Below, piece by piece: positions 39,159 through 48,200 of a stretch of 64,000 nucleotides of DNA. The notes under the pieces were generated by a model, which saw nothing but the letters and a program-made list of their open reading frames with translations, had not been told where the DNA came from and did no database searches. The stretch spans positions 558,001-622,000 of the forward strand of contig NZ_JAHZSU010000003.1 in assembly GCF_019457945.1 (NCBI RefSeq), in the 5' to 3' direction. The translations under genes were made by a program, and so were the position numbers. The DNA is from Ornithinimicrobium laminariae (GTDB taxonomy: Bacteria; Actinomycetota; Actinomycetes; Actinomycetales; Dermatophilaceae). Each line of letters starts with the position of its first letter. Positions within the stretch are counted from its first letter, which is position 1.

Positions 39159-41837
39159 ATGTCGGCACACGTAATGCCTTCTGCCCAGTATCTCTACGAC
39201 CTCGCAGACGGGGATGCTTCCATGAAGCCCCTCCTGGGCGGAAAGGGGGCCGGGGTTGCCGAGATGATGCGACTCGGGGTGCCGGTGCCCGATGGCTTTA
39301 CGGTCACCACGACCGCGTGTATCGACACGATGAAGGCCTCCGGCCAGTGGCCTGAGCAGTTGTGGTCGCAAACTCTGGACGCTCTCACCCGCCTGGAAGA
39401 GCGCACTGGCCGCACCTTGGGCGGTGCCGACAAGCCACTCTTGGTCTCGGTGCGCTCCGGCGCAGTCGTCTCGATGCCCGGCATGATGGACACCATCCTT
39501 AACCTCGGCATCACCGATGCCACGGTCGAGGCACTCGGCGCTGAGTCCGACAACCCCCGTTTTGCCTGGGACTCCTATCGCCGCTTCATTCAGATGTATG
39601 GCGAGGTGGTTGAGGGCGTGCCTGCCTACGCCTACGAGGATGTCCTCTCTGGCAAGAAGGCCTCGCGGGGAGTCACGCAAGACACCGATCTCACTGTGGC
39701 TGACCTCAAAGAACTCGTCGAAGAGTTCAAGGATGTCTCACGCGAACACCTCGGCCACGACTTTCCCCTCGACCCCCGCGAGCAATTAGAGCGGGCCATT
39801 GGCGCTGTCTTCCAGTCGTGGCAAAACCCCCGCGCCGGCATCTACCGCCGCGCCCACGGCATACCCGATGATCTCGGGACGGCCGTCAACATCATGCAAA
39901 TGGTCTTCGGCAACCGCGGTGACACCTCCGCCACTGGCGTCTGCTTCACCCGCAACCCCTCCACGGGCGCCAAGGAACTGTATGGCGAGTTCCTGATCAA
40001 TGCTCAGGGCGAGGATGTGGTGGCTGGCATTCGCACCCCGCGCCCCTTGCGCGAGATGGAAAGCGAACTACCGCCGGCGTATGCGGCGCTGCTGGAAACC
40101 ATGAACAACCTTGAGCAGCACTACGGCGATATGCAGGACATCGAGTTCACGGTCGAAGAGGGCACCCTTTATTTGCTGCAGACCCGCAATGGCAAGCGCA
40201 CTGCCGCGGCCGCCTTGCGCGTCGTGAAGGACATGGTCGAGGAAGGCGTCATCACTCGTGAAGACGCCATCTCGCGGATTGAGCCAGCACAACTCGATCA
40301 ACTCCTGCACCCTGCGATTGATGCTAGCCACGGCCAGAAGCCGATCACCAAGGGCCTCAATGCCAGCCCTGGTGCCGCAGTTGGCAAGGTGAGTTTTGAT
40401 GCCGAAGACGCCCTGCGACGCGGCAAAGCCGGTGAACCAGTGGTCTTGGTCCGCTGGGAAACCACTCCCGATGACATCGCCGGAGTGATCGAAGCCGAAG
40501 GCGTGTTAACCGCCCACGGTGGCATGACGTCGCACGCGGCCGTGGTGGCACGCGGGATGGGTAAGCCCTGCGTCGCCGGGGCGTCCGCCATCAAGATCGA
40601 CCCCAAGGCCGGCCAACTAACCATCGGCGACACCGTCTTAACCGTTGGCGACTCGATCACCATCGATGGCAGCACCGGCGAGGTCTATGCCGGGGAGCTC
40701 CCCCTCGTCCCGGCGCAAATGAACGAGGACTTTGCCACCGTTGTCGGTTGGGCCGACGAGATCCGTTCACTGCAGGTCCGCGCCAATGCCGACACCGGCG
40801 AAGACGCGGCCAGGGCACGTGAGTTTGGGGCGACCGGCATCGGCCTGTGCCGCACTGAGCACATGTTCATGCAGGCCGACCGTCTCCCCGTAGTGCGCGA
40901 GATGATATTGGCTGGCGACGATGACTCTCGGGCACAGGCGTTGGAGCAATTACTGCCGATGCAGCAGTCGGACTTCGAGGAGATGTTCACCGCGATGAGC
41001 GGCCTCCCGGTCACCATTCGGTTGCTGGACCCGCCGTTGCACGAGTTCTTGCCCAACTTGGTGGACCAAGCGTTAAAGGTGCAGCGCCTTGAGCTCACCG
41101 ATGGCGACGAGAAGGAGATCGCCGAGGAGCGCAACCTGCTGCGCCAGGTGAGCGCGCTGACCGAGATGAACCCCATGTTGGGCACCCGTGGTGTGCGCCT
41201 CGCTTTGCTCTATCCCGAGATTCCGGTCATGCAGGTGCGCGCTATCGCCCGCGCTGCCCTGGCGGTGACGAAGCGTGGCGGCGAGCCGATCGTCGAGATT
41301 ATGGTGCCGTTGGTGGCCTTCGCTGAAGAACTACGCCGGATGCGGGCGATCATCACGCAGACTCTTGAAGAAGAATTTGAGGCAGCGGGCGAACGCTTCG
41401 AATACATGATCGGCACGATGATCGAGTTGCCGCGAGCAGCCATTATGTCCTCCGAGATCGCCGAGCACGCGGACTTCTTCTCCTTTGGCACCAACGACCT
41501 CACCCAGACGGGCATCGGCATCTCACGAGACGATGCCGAGGGCAGTTTCTTGTCGAGCTATGCCGACGACGACATCGTGCGTGCCAACCCGTTTGCCACG
41601 ATCGACGCCGGCGGCGTCGGTGGGCTTGTCCGGTTGGGCGTCGACGGAGGCCGAGCCACCAAGGCAGACATCAAATTGGGTGTCTGCGGAGAACACGGTG
41701 GTGACCCGGCCTCAATCGAGTTGTTCAACGAACTCGGGTTGAACTACGTCTCTTGCTCGCCGTTCCGGGTGCCGATTGCGCGATTCGCCGCGGCACAAGC
41801 ACTGCTGAAGCAGCAAGCGGCCAGCCAGAACGGCTAA
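39159..41837 (+). CDS. ppdK: Pyruvate, phosphate dikinase
   Basis: An 892-residue enzyme interconverting pyruvate + ATP + Pi and PEP + AMP + PPi. The N-terminal nucleotide-binding domain contains GGKGAGVAEMMRLGVPVPDGF and SVRSGAVVSMPGMMDTILNLG. The swivelling domain carries GGMTSHAAV with regulatory T457 and phospho-accepting H459. The C-terminal TIM barrel has GLCRTEHMF, FGTNDLTQT and GVCGEHGGDP, and the catalytic Cys region YVSCSPFR. Start ATG 39159 with AGGAG at 39149-39153. Regulated by the upstream DUF299 protein. Confidence 0.97.
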   Translation: MSAHVMPSAQYLYDLADGDASMKPLLGGKGAGVAEMMRLGVPVPDGFTVTTTACIDTMKASGQWPEQLWSQTLDALTRLEERTGRTLGGADKPLLVSVRSGAVVSMPGMMDTILNLGITDATVEALGAESDNPRFAWDSYRRFIQMYGEVVEGVPAYAYEDVLSGKKASRGVTQDTDLTVADLKELVEEFKDVSREHLGHDFPLDPREQLERAIGAVFQSWQNPRAGIYRRAHGIPDDLGTAVNIMQMVFGNRGDTSATGVCFTRNPSTGAKELYGEFLINAQGEDVVAGIRTPRPLREMESELPPAYAALLETMNNLEQHYGDMQDIEFTVEEGTLYLLQTRNGKRTAAAALRVVKDMVEEGVITREDAISRIEPAQLDQLLHPAIDASHGQKPITKGLNASPGAAVGKVSFDAEDALRRGKAGEPVVLVRWETTPDDIAGVIEAEGVLTAHGGMTSHAAVVARGMGKPCVAGASAIKIDPKAGQLTIGDTVLTVGDSITIDGSTGEVYAGELPLVPAQMNEDFATVVGWADEIRSLQVRANADTGEDAARAREFGATGIGLCRTEHMFMQADRLPVVREMILAGDDDSRAQALEQLLPMQQSDFEEMFTAMSGLPVTIRLLDPPLHEFLPNLVDQALKVQRLELTDGDEKEIAEERNLLRQVSALTEMNPMLGTRGVRLALLYPEIPVMQVRAIARAALAVTKRGGEPIVEIMVPLVAFAEELRRMRAIITQTLEEEFEAAGERFEYMIGTMIELPRAAIMSSEIAEHADFFSFGTNDLTQTGIGISRDDAEGSFLSSYADDDIVRANPFATIDAGGVGGLVRLGVDGGRATKADIKLGVCGEHGGDPASIELFNELGLNYVSCSPFRVPIARFAAAQALLKQQAASQNG

Positions 41838-41848
41838 GCAAAAGCCTC

Positions 41849-41888
41849 ACTCAGCGCTTGTCGAAGACCCCTTCGCCAAGCGCTGAGT
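41849..41888. terminator. Terminator hairpin between ppdK and the amidohydrolase gene, overlapping coding DNA
   Basis: ACTCAGCGCTTG (41849-41860) pairs with CAAGCGCTGAGT (41877-41888), with an inner CGAAG/CTTCG stem around ACCC. The hairpin contains the stop and last codons of the minus-strand amidohydrolase gene. On the minus strand TTTT follows after GAGGC. It can act in both directions. Confidence 0.7.
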
Positions 41889-43032
41889 CATACGTGTAGA
41901 CCTCTTCGCCGTTCACCCACACCTGGGTGGCTCGAGAAGCAAAGTCGAACGGGTCACCGGACCACAGCACGACATCGGCGTCCTTACCTGGAGCCAGCGA
42001 GCCAATCCGGTCATCGACACCGAGCACCTTGGCCGGGTTCATGGTGATGGCTCGCAAGGCGCCCTGCCTGGTCATCCCTTCCTTCATTGCCAGCGCTGCC
42101 TGGGTGACCAAGAACTCGATTGGCACCACCGGGTGATCGGTGATGATCGAGACCTCAACACCGGCCGCCTCCAAAATGCCGGGGGCCCTAGGCGAGCGGT
42201 CGCGCACCTCAACCTTGGAGCGCGAGACGATCATCGGGCCATACAGCACCGGTATGCCGGCAGCCGCAACCTTGTCGGCGACGAGATAGCTCTCGGTGCC
42301 GTGATCTAACACCAGTTGATAGCCAAACTCCTCCGCGATGCGCATTGCAGTGGCGATGTCATCAGCGCGGTGGCAGTGCTGGCGCCAAGGAATTTCGCGA
42401 TTGAGGACCGAGCCCAGCGCTTCGTTGACCAGGTCAACCTCATAGCTTTCTGGATCGGCCTCTTTTTTAGCGAGATAGTTACGAGCCTTGGTGAAGGCTT
42501 CGCGCAGCGTCAGTGCGACACCCAGACGAGTGTTCGGCGTCCGCTTCTGCTCGCCGTAGACGCGCTTCGGGTTCTCCCCCAAAGCCGACTTCAGCCCCGA
42601 GGGTGAGCGCAACACCATGTCGTCAACGACTCGGCCGCTAGTCTTGAGCGCCACGGCCAAACCACCGATCGGGTTGGCCGATCCGGGGTTGACGTTGACT
42701 GAGGTGATGCCGCCCGCGAGCGCATCGTTAAAGCCCTGTTCCCGCGGGTTGATTGCGTCAATGGCACGCACCGCTGCGGTGACGGGATTGGTGGTCTCGT
42801 TGGTGTCCTGCCCTGCCCAACCTTCTCCCTCTTCCCAGACACCGAGGTGCACATGGGCATCGATGAAGCCTGGCAGAACCCACTGGCCCTGCGCGTCGAC
42901 CGTGTCTGCCCCCGGTGGGACCTCAACGTCAGGACCCAACGCTGAGATCTTGCCGTCCTCGATGACGACGGTGCCCTCAAAGGACTCCCCCTCGATCGGA
43001 ACCACGTGAGCATTAACGATTGCGAACGTCAT
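41851..43032 (-). CDS. Amidohydrolase family protein (imidazolonepropionase-like)
   Basis: A 393-residue metal-dependent hydrolase of the amidohydrolase superfamily. The first metal motif is FIDAHVHLG (H60, H62); further metal/catalytic positions are in QHCHRADD, DHGTESYLVADKV and IITDHPVVP, and it ends with LAPGKDADVVLWSGDPF, typical of this group. No signal peptide. The substrate (a cyclic amide, dipeptide or similar) is unknown. The start ATG 43032 has AGGAGG 8 nt upstream. No other catabolic gene sits beside it. Confidence 0.85.
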   Translation of the reverse strand: MTFAIVNAHVVPIEGESFEGTVVIEDGKISALGPDVEVPPGADTVDAQGQWVLPGFIDAHVHLGVWEEGEGWAGQDTNETTNPVTAAVRAIDAINPREQGFNDALAGGITSVNVNPGSANPIGGLAVALKTSGRVVDDMVLRSPSGLKSALGENPKRVYGEQKRTPNTRLGVALTLREAFTKARNYLAKKEADPESYEVDLVNEALGSVLNREIPWRQHCHRADDIATAMRIAEEFGYQLVLDHGTESYLVADKVAAAGIPVLYGPMIVSRSKVEVRDRSPRAPGILEAAGVEVSIITDHPVVPIEFLVTQAALAMKEGMTRQGALRAITMNPAKVLGVDDRIGSLAPGKDADVVLWSGDPFDFASRATQVWVNGEEVYTYDSALGEGVFDKR

Positions 43033-43486
43033 ACTTTCGTCCTCCTGCTAGGCAAAAACCGCCCAACCGAGCGGCAACATCACCATAACCACGTCGTCTG
43101 CACGGAACCTCCGCAACCCCCGATGTCACAAAAATAGCTAATTTCATCGCATGTATTGCGGAATATCTGGCAGATGTGAGCGAAACCTCAATGGAGCACC
43201 AATGAAATCTCCTCGAAACCCTTGTGCCAGCGCACTGCTCCTGTGAGGATTACAGGACGGCCAGCACGAAGTCCTGATTGACTTCGTAGTTATCACTGAC
43301 TGCCGCGCGATTACAACGGAGTGACGCGGGCGCTTGGGCTCGTGGCTAGCGAGAAACAAAACGTTGAGCATTGACGTTATAACCGCTGGCACCAATCGTG
43401 AGCTTATGGTTCACCACGCCAAGCGCCTCAACACAATCAACTCGTGAGGTGGCCCCCAGCCTCATGACGAACGCAAGGAGACAGAG
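43033..43486. other. 454-bp intergenic region between the amidohydrolase gene and whiB1
   Basis: The longest gene-free stretch. It holds the amidohydrolase ribosome-binding site and a weak GC stem followed by TTTTT on the minus strand (43065-43083), two tandem hairpins at 43239-43287, and a TATAAC hexamer at 43378-43383 that could be a whiB1 -10. I find no convincing reading frame on either strand. A long regulatory region upstream of whiB1 is expected, because WhiB1 is essential and tightly controlled in mycobacteria. Confidence 0.6.
43239..43287 (+). other. Two tandem hairpins upstream of whiB1
   Basis: TCCTGT (43239-43244) pairs with ACAGGA (43252-43257) over a 7-nt loop; then ACGAAGTC (43266-43273) pairs with GACTTCGT (43280-43287) over a 6-nt loop. 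Both are perfect and separated by 8 nt. They could be part of a 5' leader, a small RNA, or a pair of palindromic operators. Confidence 0.5.
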
Positions 43487-43735
43487 ATGGATTGGCGCAG
43501 TCGCGCTGCTTGTCTGGAAGAGGATCCAGAACTGTTTTTCCCTATCGGGAACACTGGACCTGCCCTGCAGCAGATCGAAGATGCCAAGGTCGTCTGCCGT
43601 CGTTGCCCAGTCACTGACACCTGCTTGAAGTGGGCGTTGGAGACTGGCCAAGATGCCGGAGTGTGGGGTGGCTTGTCGGAAGACGAGCGCCGCGCACTCA
43701 AGCGCCGCAAGGCGCGAGCACGTAGGGCCAGCTAG
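43487..43735 (+). CDS. whiB1: WhiB1-type iron-sulfur transcriptional regulator
   Basis: An 82-residue Wbl protein. Four cysteines C9, C37, C40 and C46 bind a [4Fe-4S] cluster; the GVWGG turn (58-62) and the basic tail (RALKRRKARARR) contact DNA. Length and sequence (MDWRSRAACLEEDPELFFP, GPALQQIEDAK) closely follow mycobacterial WhiB1, which binds the principal sigma factor region 4 and responds to nitric oxide. Start ATG 43487 with AAGGAG upstream. Convergent with the PdtaS-type gene, the same neighbourhood as in M. tuberculosis (Rv3219/Rv3220c). Confidence 0.95.
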   Translation: MDWRSRAACLEEDPELFFPIGNTGPALQQIEDAKVVCRRCPVTDTCLKWALETGQDAGVWGGLSEDERRALKRRKARARRAS

Positions 43736-43764
43736 GTCCGACCTTGGCTGGGCGCAGAGTCGCC

Positions 43765-45240
43765 CTAGCTAGAGCTTCGAAGCCGCACGATGAACTGAGC
43801 AACAGTTCCGTGCGGTTTCGCCGTATCCCAGGCCAATGAGCCATCCAGATCCGCCAGCAGGGCACCCACAATCTGCATGCCCAGGCCGGACGAGGGCGGG
43901 CTGTCCTGACCGTGGGGCAAACCCTGGCCGTTGTCGATCACCGACACCGTCAGCAACTCGCCTTGCTCATCGCTCCCCCGGAGCGCCGCCACAGTGATGA
44001 GAGGCGCCTGCGGCAGTGCATCCTTCTCCTGCGAAAATCCGTGCTCTGCCGCGTTGTGCACCAGCTCGGCCAAGATCATCGCCAGCGGGGTGGCGTCCTC
44101 GGCCAGAAGTTGGCCAAAGGCACCCACGCTGCGGAATTGCACCGAAACTCCGGGAGCAGCCACTTCCACCACTGAGCGCATCACCTTGCGCGAGACCTCA
44201 TCGAAGTCGACAGTCTCATCAAACCCATGGCTCAACGTGTCGTGCACCAGCGCGACGGTGGCCAGCCGTCGACCGGCTTCGCTCAGTGCGGCCTTTGCCT
44301 TGACGTCATCGAGGCGGCGCGATTGCAAGCGCAGCAGAGCAGCCACCGTCTGGAGGTTGTTCTTAACCCGGTGGTGAATCTCGCGGATCGTTGCGTCCTT
44401 GGTCAGCAATTCGCGCTCGCGTCGGCGCATTTCACTGACATCGCGGATCAACAACAGCGCACCGACCCGGCGTTGACCCTCAATGAGCGGCACGCAACGC
44501 AAGGTCAGGTTAAGCCCGCGGGTTTCAATCTCGGTGCCCCAGGGCGCGCGACCAGTGAGCACCAGCGGCATGGCCTCATCAATCTGGATGCCCGAGGGCA
44601 GTTGGGCCGTGACAATCTCGGAAAGGTCGGCACGACTGACCTGGTCCGTATGCCCCAATCGGCGCAGGGCTGAGACAGCATTGGGGCTGGCATAGTCAAT
44701 GGCCCCGTCGGCGGTCAGCCTGATGACGCCGTCACCCACCCGAGGCGTGCCTCGGCCAACACCGGTTGGCGTGTGGTCGGTGGGGAAATTGCCCTGTGCC
44801 ACCATCGTCAGCAGCGACTGAGCGGTCCGCAGATAGTTGACCTCTAAGCCGCCCTGTTGACGCATGTTTTGCAGGTCGGTGTGACGCACCAAGACGGCCA
44901 GCACCCTTTCGCCGCGGCGCACCGGGACATACTGCTCTCGGATCGAACCGACACCCTTGGGCGTCGTCGAACGAGCGGCGCTGGTGACCTGCTCCAGGAC
45001 CAGTCGTCGGTCATCTTTCGCCCGCTGCCCCACGACATCGTCAGGGTAGAAGTTTGGGCCGGTACTGGGCCGCGCATGGGAAGTAAGAACCCATTCGTGT
45101 CCGCTGGGCACCCACAGTGTCAGGTCAGCAAACGAAAGGTCTGCAACGATCTGCCAGTCTCCTAGCAGTCGCTGCAGCCAATCGATATCTCCATCTGTTG
45201 TTGCAGGGTTCTGGGACATCACATCGCGCAGCGTGCTCAC
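43765..45240 (-). CDS. pdtaS: PdtaS-type cytosolic sensor histidine kinase
   Basis: A 491-residue soluble kinase: N-terminal GAF domain (~20-145, LSFADLTLWVPSG), PAS domain (~165-270), then HisKA_2 with IREIHHRVKNNLQTVAALL (phospho-His at H289/H290) and a HATPase domain ending near GLGMQIVGALLADL. In mycobacteria PdtaS phosphorylates PdtaR, an ANTAR RNA-binding antiterminator, and responds to metals and NO; no pdtaR is visible here. The GTG start at 45240 is supported by the conserved MSTL opening and TAGTCT 6 nt upstream. Confidence 0.92.
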   Translation of the reverse strand: MSTLRDVMSQNPATTDGDIDWLQRLLGDWQIVADLSFADLTLWVPSGHEWVLTSHARPSTGPNFYPDDVVGQRAKDDRRLVLEQVTSAARSTTPKGVGSIREQYVPVRRGERVLAVLVRHTDLQNMRQQGGLEVNYLRTAQSLLTMVAQGNFPTDHTPTGVGRGTPRVGDGVIRLTADGAIDYASPNAVSALRRLGHTDQVSRADLSEIVTAQLPSGIQIDEAMPLVLTGRAPWGTEIETRGLNLTLRCVPLIEGQRRVGALLLIRDVSEMRRRERELLTKDATIREIHHRVKNNLQTVAALLRLQSRRLDDVKAKAALSEAGRRLATVALVHDTLSHGFDETVDFDEVSRKVMRSVVEVAAPGVSVQFRSVGAFGQLLAEDATPLAMILAELVHNAAEHGFSQEKDALPQAPLITVAALRGSDEQGELLTVSVIDNGQGLPHGQDSPPSSGLGMQIVGALLADLDGSLAWDTAKPHGTVAQFIVRLRSSS

Positions 45241-45246
45241 CCCAGA

Positions 45247-45252
45247 AGACTA
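45247..45252 (-). promoter_or_regulatory. Putative -10 hexamer of a leaderless promoter (pdtaS)
   Basis: TAGTCT, 6 nt, then GTG 45240 on the minus strand, in the 17-bp gap after the glutamate dehydrogenase gene. Confidence 0.5.
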
Positions 45253-45257
45253 ACGCC

Positions 45258-48200
45258 CTACCCTGCGCTGCCCTGACGCACCAGACCACGCAAGGTTCGC
45301 AGGGCAACTGAGATAGGAGCCAAGTCAGGCTCTTCCAGTCCGCGGACAGTGGTCAAGACCTGGCTGACACGGCTCAGCGGCTCGCGCTGGGCCTCGACCC
45401 AAGCAGCGACGCGTTCATCGGCGGTGTTACCAGAGTCTGTGCCTTGCAGGACCGCTCGGGTCAAGGCACGCAAGACACCGTAGAGGTCATCACGGACCGC
45501 ACCTCGAGCCAGCGCAGACCAGCGGTCACCACGAGGCAACTCCGAGACCAGCGTCAGCAGTGCGTCAATCCCGAACTCCTCCGAGATAGCGAAGTAAACC
45601 TCAGCCACCTCGCGCACTTCGTAGCCTTCAGCGGCCAATTCAACCGCGTCAAGCAGCGAGTATGCATCCAGCAGGGCTGAGTAGCGCAGTGCCAAGTCCT
45701 GCTTAATGCCGCGATCCGCGACCGACTTTGCCCGGTCCAGATAGCGCTGGTGCTCCTGGCCCTGCAGCATCTCGCCCAGCAACGGCATTAACTGCTGCAC
45801 TGGCTCAGCGAAGTGTTCGATCTCAGCAGCCATCCCGGTGCTCAAGGACCGGTTGTTCAGGAACCAGCGAACGCTGCGGTCCATCAGCCTGCGGAACTCG
45901 AGATACATCTCGGTCTGCAGATCGGTTGGGGCCTCGTTGTCGAGTGCTTCGATCTGTGCGTTGTAGCCGTCCATGTCAAAGATCTCGCGACACACGACAT
46001 ACGCTCGCGCGATCTGTGCAGTCGTAGCGCCTGTCTCCTCGGTGGCGCGGAAGGCGAAGGTGACGCCGCCGCGGTTGACGATGGAGTTGGCGATCTCATT
46101 CACGATGATCTGTCGGCGCAGCGGGTGCTCGGCCAAGCTATCGCTGATCTTGTCCCGCAGCGGCTCTGGAAAGTAGTTGACTAAGGTGTTGATCATCGAC
46201 GGGTCGTCCGGGATCTCCGACTCCATCAACTCATCCTTGAGAGCCAACTTGGCGTAGGCCAAGATCACCGCAAACTCGGGTGAGGTCAGTCCCTCGCCGA
46301 TGGCTTCGCGCTCGCGCATCGCTTCAATCGTCGGCAAGAACTCCAACTCAGGGTCTAGCCCGACCTTGTCGGACAAGAAGCCGATCAACCGGCGGTGAAC
46401 GCTCATCATCCGGCCGCCCTGATCACGCGCATTGCCGATCAAGACATTCTGGTCGTAGTTGTGCCGCAAGACGCGGTGGGCAACCTCATCGGTCATCGAG
46501 GCCAGCAGTTCGTCGCGGTCCTCCATCGACATCGAGCCGTCCTGCACCAACCCGGTGAGCGCAATCTTAATGTTGACCTCGTGGTCGGAGGTGTCCACAC
46601 CAGCGGAGTTGTCGATCGCGTCGGTGTTGATCCGCACACCAGACTGGGCTGCTTCGATCCGGCCGAGTTGGCTCATGCCCAGGTTGCCGCCTTCACCGAC
46701 AACCTTCACGCGCAACTCTTCACCGTTGACCCGGATTGCGTCGTTGGCCCGGTCACCAATGTCAGCGTGACTTTCGTCCGTTGACTTCACGTAGGTGCCG
46801 ATGCCTCCGTTCCACAGCAGGTCAGCCGGTGAAAGCAAGATTGCCTTAAGCAGTTGGCCAGGCGGCAGCGCCTTGACTCCATCCTCTAGACCTAGCGCTT
46901 CGCGCACCTGCGGCGAGATCAGGATGGACTTGGCCGACTTGGGATAGACACCGCCACCCTCGCTGATTAACGACTCGTCGTAGTCCTCCCAGCTAGACCG
47001 GGGCAGATCAAACAGGCGCTGACGCTCCGCAAATGACTTGGCGGCATCAGGGCTTGGGTCCAGGAAGATGTGGCGGTGGTCAAAGGCGGCCAACAGCCGG
47101 ATGTGCTTCGAAAGCAGCATGCCGTTGCCAAAGACGTCACCGCTCATGTCACCGACGCCGACGACGGTGAAGTCTTCGGACTGGGTGTCGATGCCCATCT
47201 CGCGGAAGTGGCGCTTCACTGACTCCCATGCGCCCCGAGCGGTGATGCCCATGCCCTTGTGGTCATAGCCCGCAGAGCCACCACTAGCAAACGCGTCATC
47301 CAACCAGAAGCCGTAGTCACGCGAAATGCCATTGGCAATGTCGGAGAACTTTGCCGTCCCCTTGTCGGCCGCAACCACCAGATAGGGGTCATCGGCATCG
47401 TGCCGCACAACACGCTCGGGCGGCACAATGTCGCCACCGACCCGGTTGTCCGTTATGTCCAACAATGACCCGATGAAGGTCTGATAAGAGCTAATGCCTT
47501 CCGCCATCCAGGCATCCCGGTCCGAGGGGTCGGGCAGTTGCTTTGCCACGAACCCTCCCTTGGAGCCAGTGGGCACGATCACGGCGTTCTTGACCAGCTG
47601 TGCCTTAACTAGGCCCAGCACTTCAGTGCGGAAGTCCTCGCGACGATCACTCCACCGCAGACCGCCTCGGGCGACCTTGCCAAACCGCAGGTGCACGCCC
47701 TCAACCTGGGGCGCGTAGACCCACATCTCAAAGGCCGGACGGGGCTCCGGCAAGAACGAGATCTCCCGAGGAAGGATCTTCAAGCTGACAGCAGCCTTAG
47801 GTCCGCCGTCGCCGGCGACCTGATAGAAGTTAGTCCGCACAATCGCGGTCACGATGGACACCACAGCGCGCACAATACGGTCGTGATCCAGGCTGGCCAC
47901 ATCATCAAGGGCCGTTTCAATGCGGTCTCGAATCTCTTGCCCGGCAGCATCGCGGTCATCACTTCGAGCAGCGTCGGGGTCGAAGCGTGCAGCGAATAGT
48001 TCAATCAACATTTCGGTCAGCACGGGATTGCTCACCAGTGCTTCTTCGATGTAGTCGAGGCTAAAGCTGGTGACTTGGCGCAGGTAACGCACCAGGGTCC
48101 GCAGGATCACCACGTCGCGCCACGGCAGACCAGCGGAGAGCACGAGGGAGTTCAGCGAGTCACTTTCGGCCTTGCCACCCCAAATAGCAGCGAAACCGGC

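Noticed and set aside
43065-43083. Weak GC stem followed by TTTTT before the amidohydrolase start, considered as an attenuator
   Set aside because: Only 4-5 bp of stem, with no leader peptide or alternative fold; too weak to call.
43144-43395. 83-codon minus-strand frame in the region upstream of whiB1
   Set aside because: No ribosome-binding site, odd composition with many rare codons, and it would run through the tandem hairpins.
43396-43416. Possible CRP site (GTGA...TCAC) in the whiB1 upstream region
   Set aside because: The spacer between half-sites is 9 nt, not 6, so it does not fit the CRP consensus.
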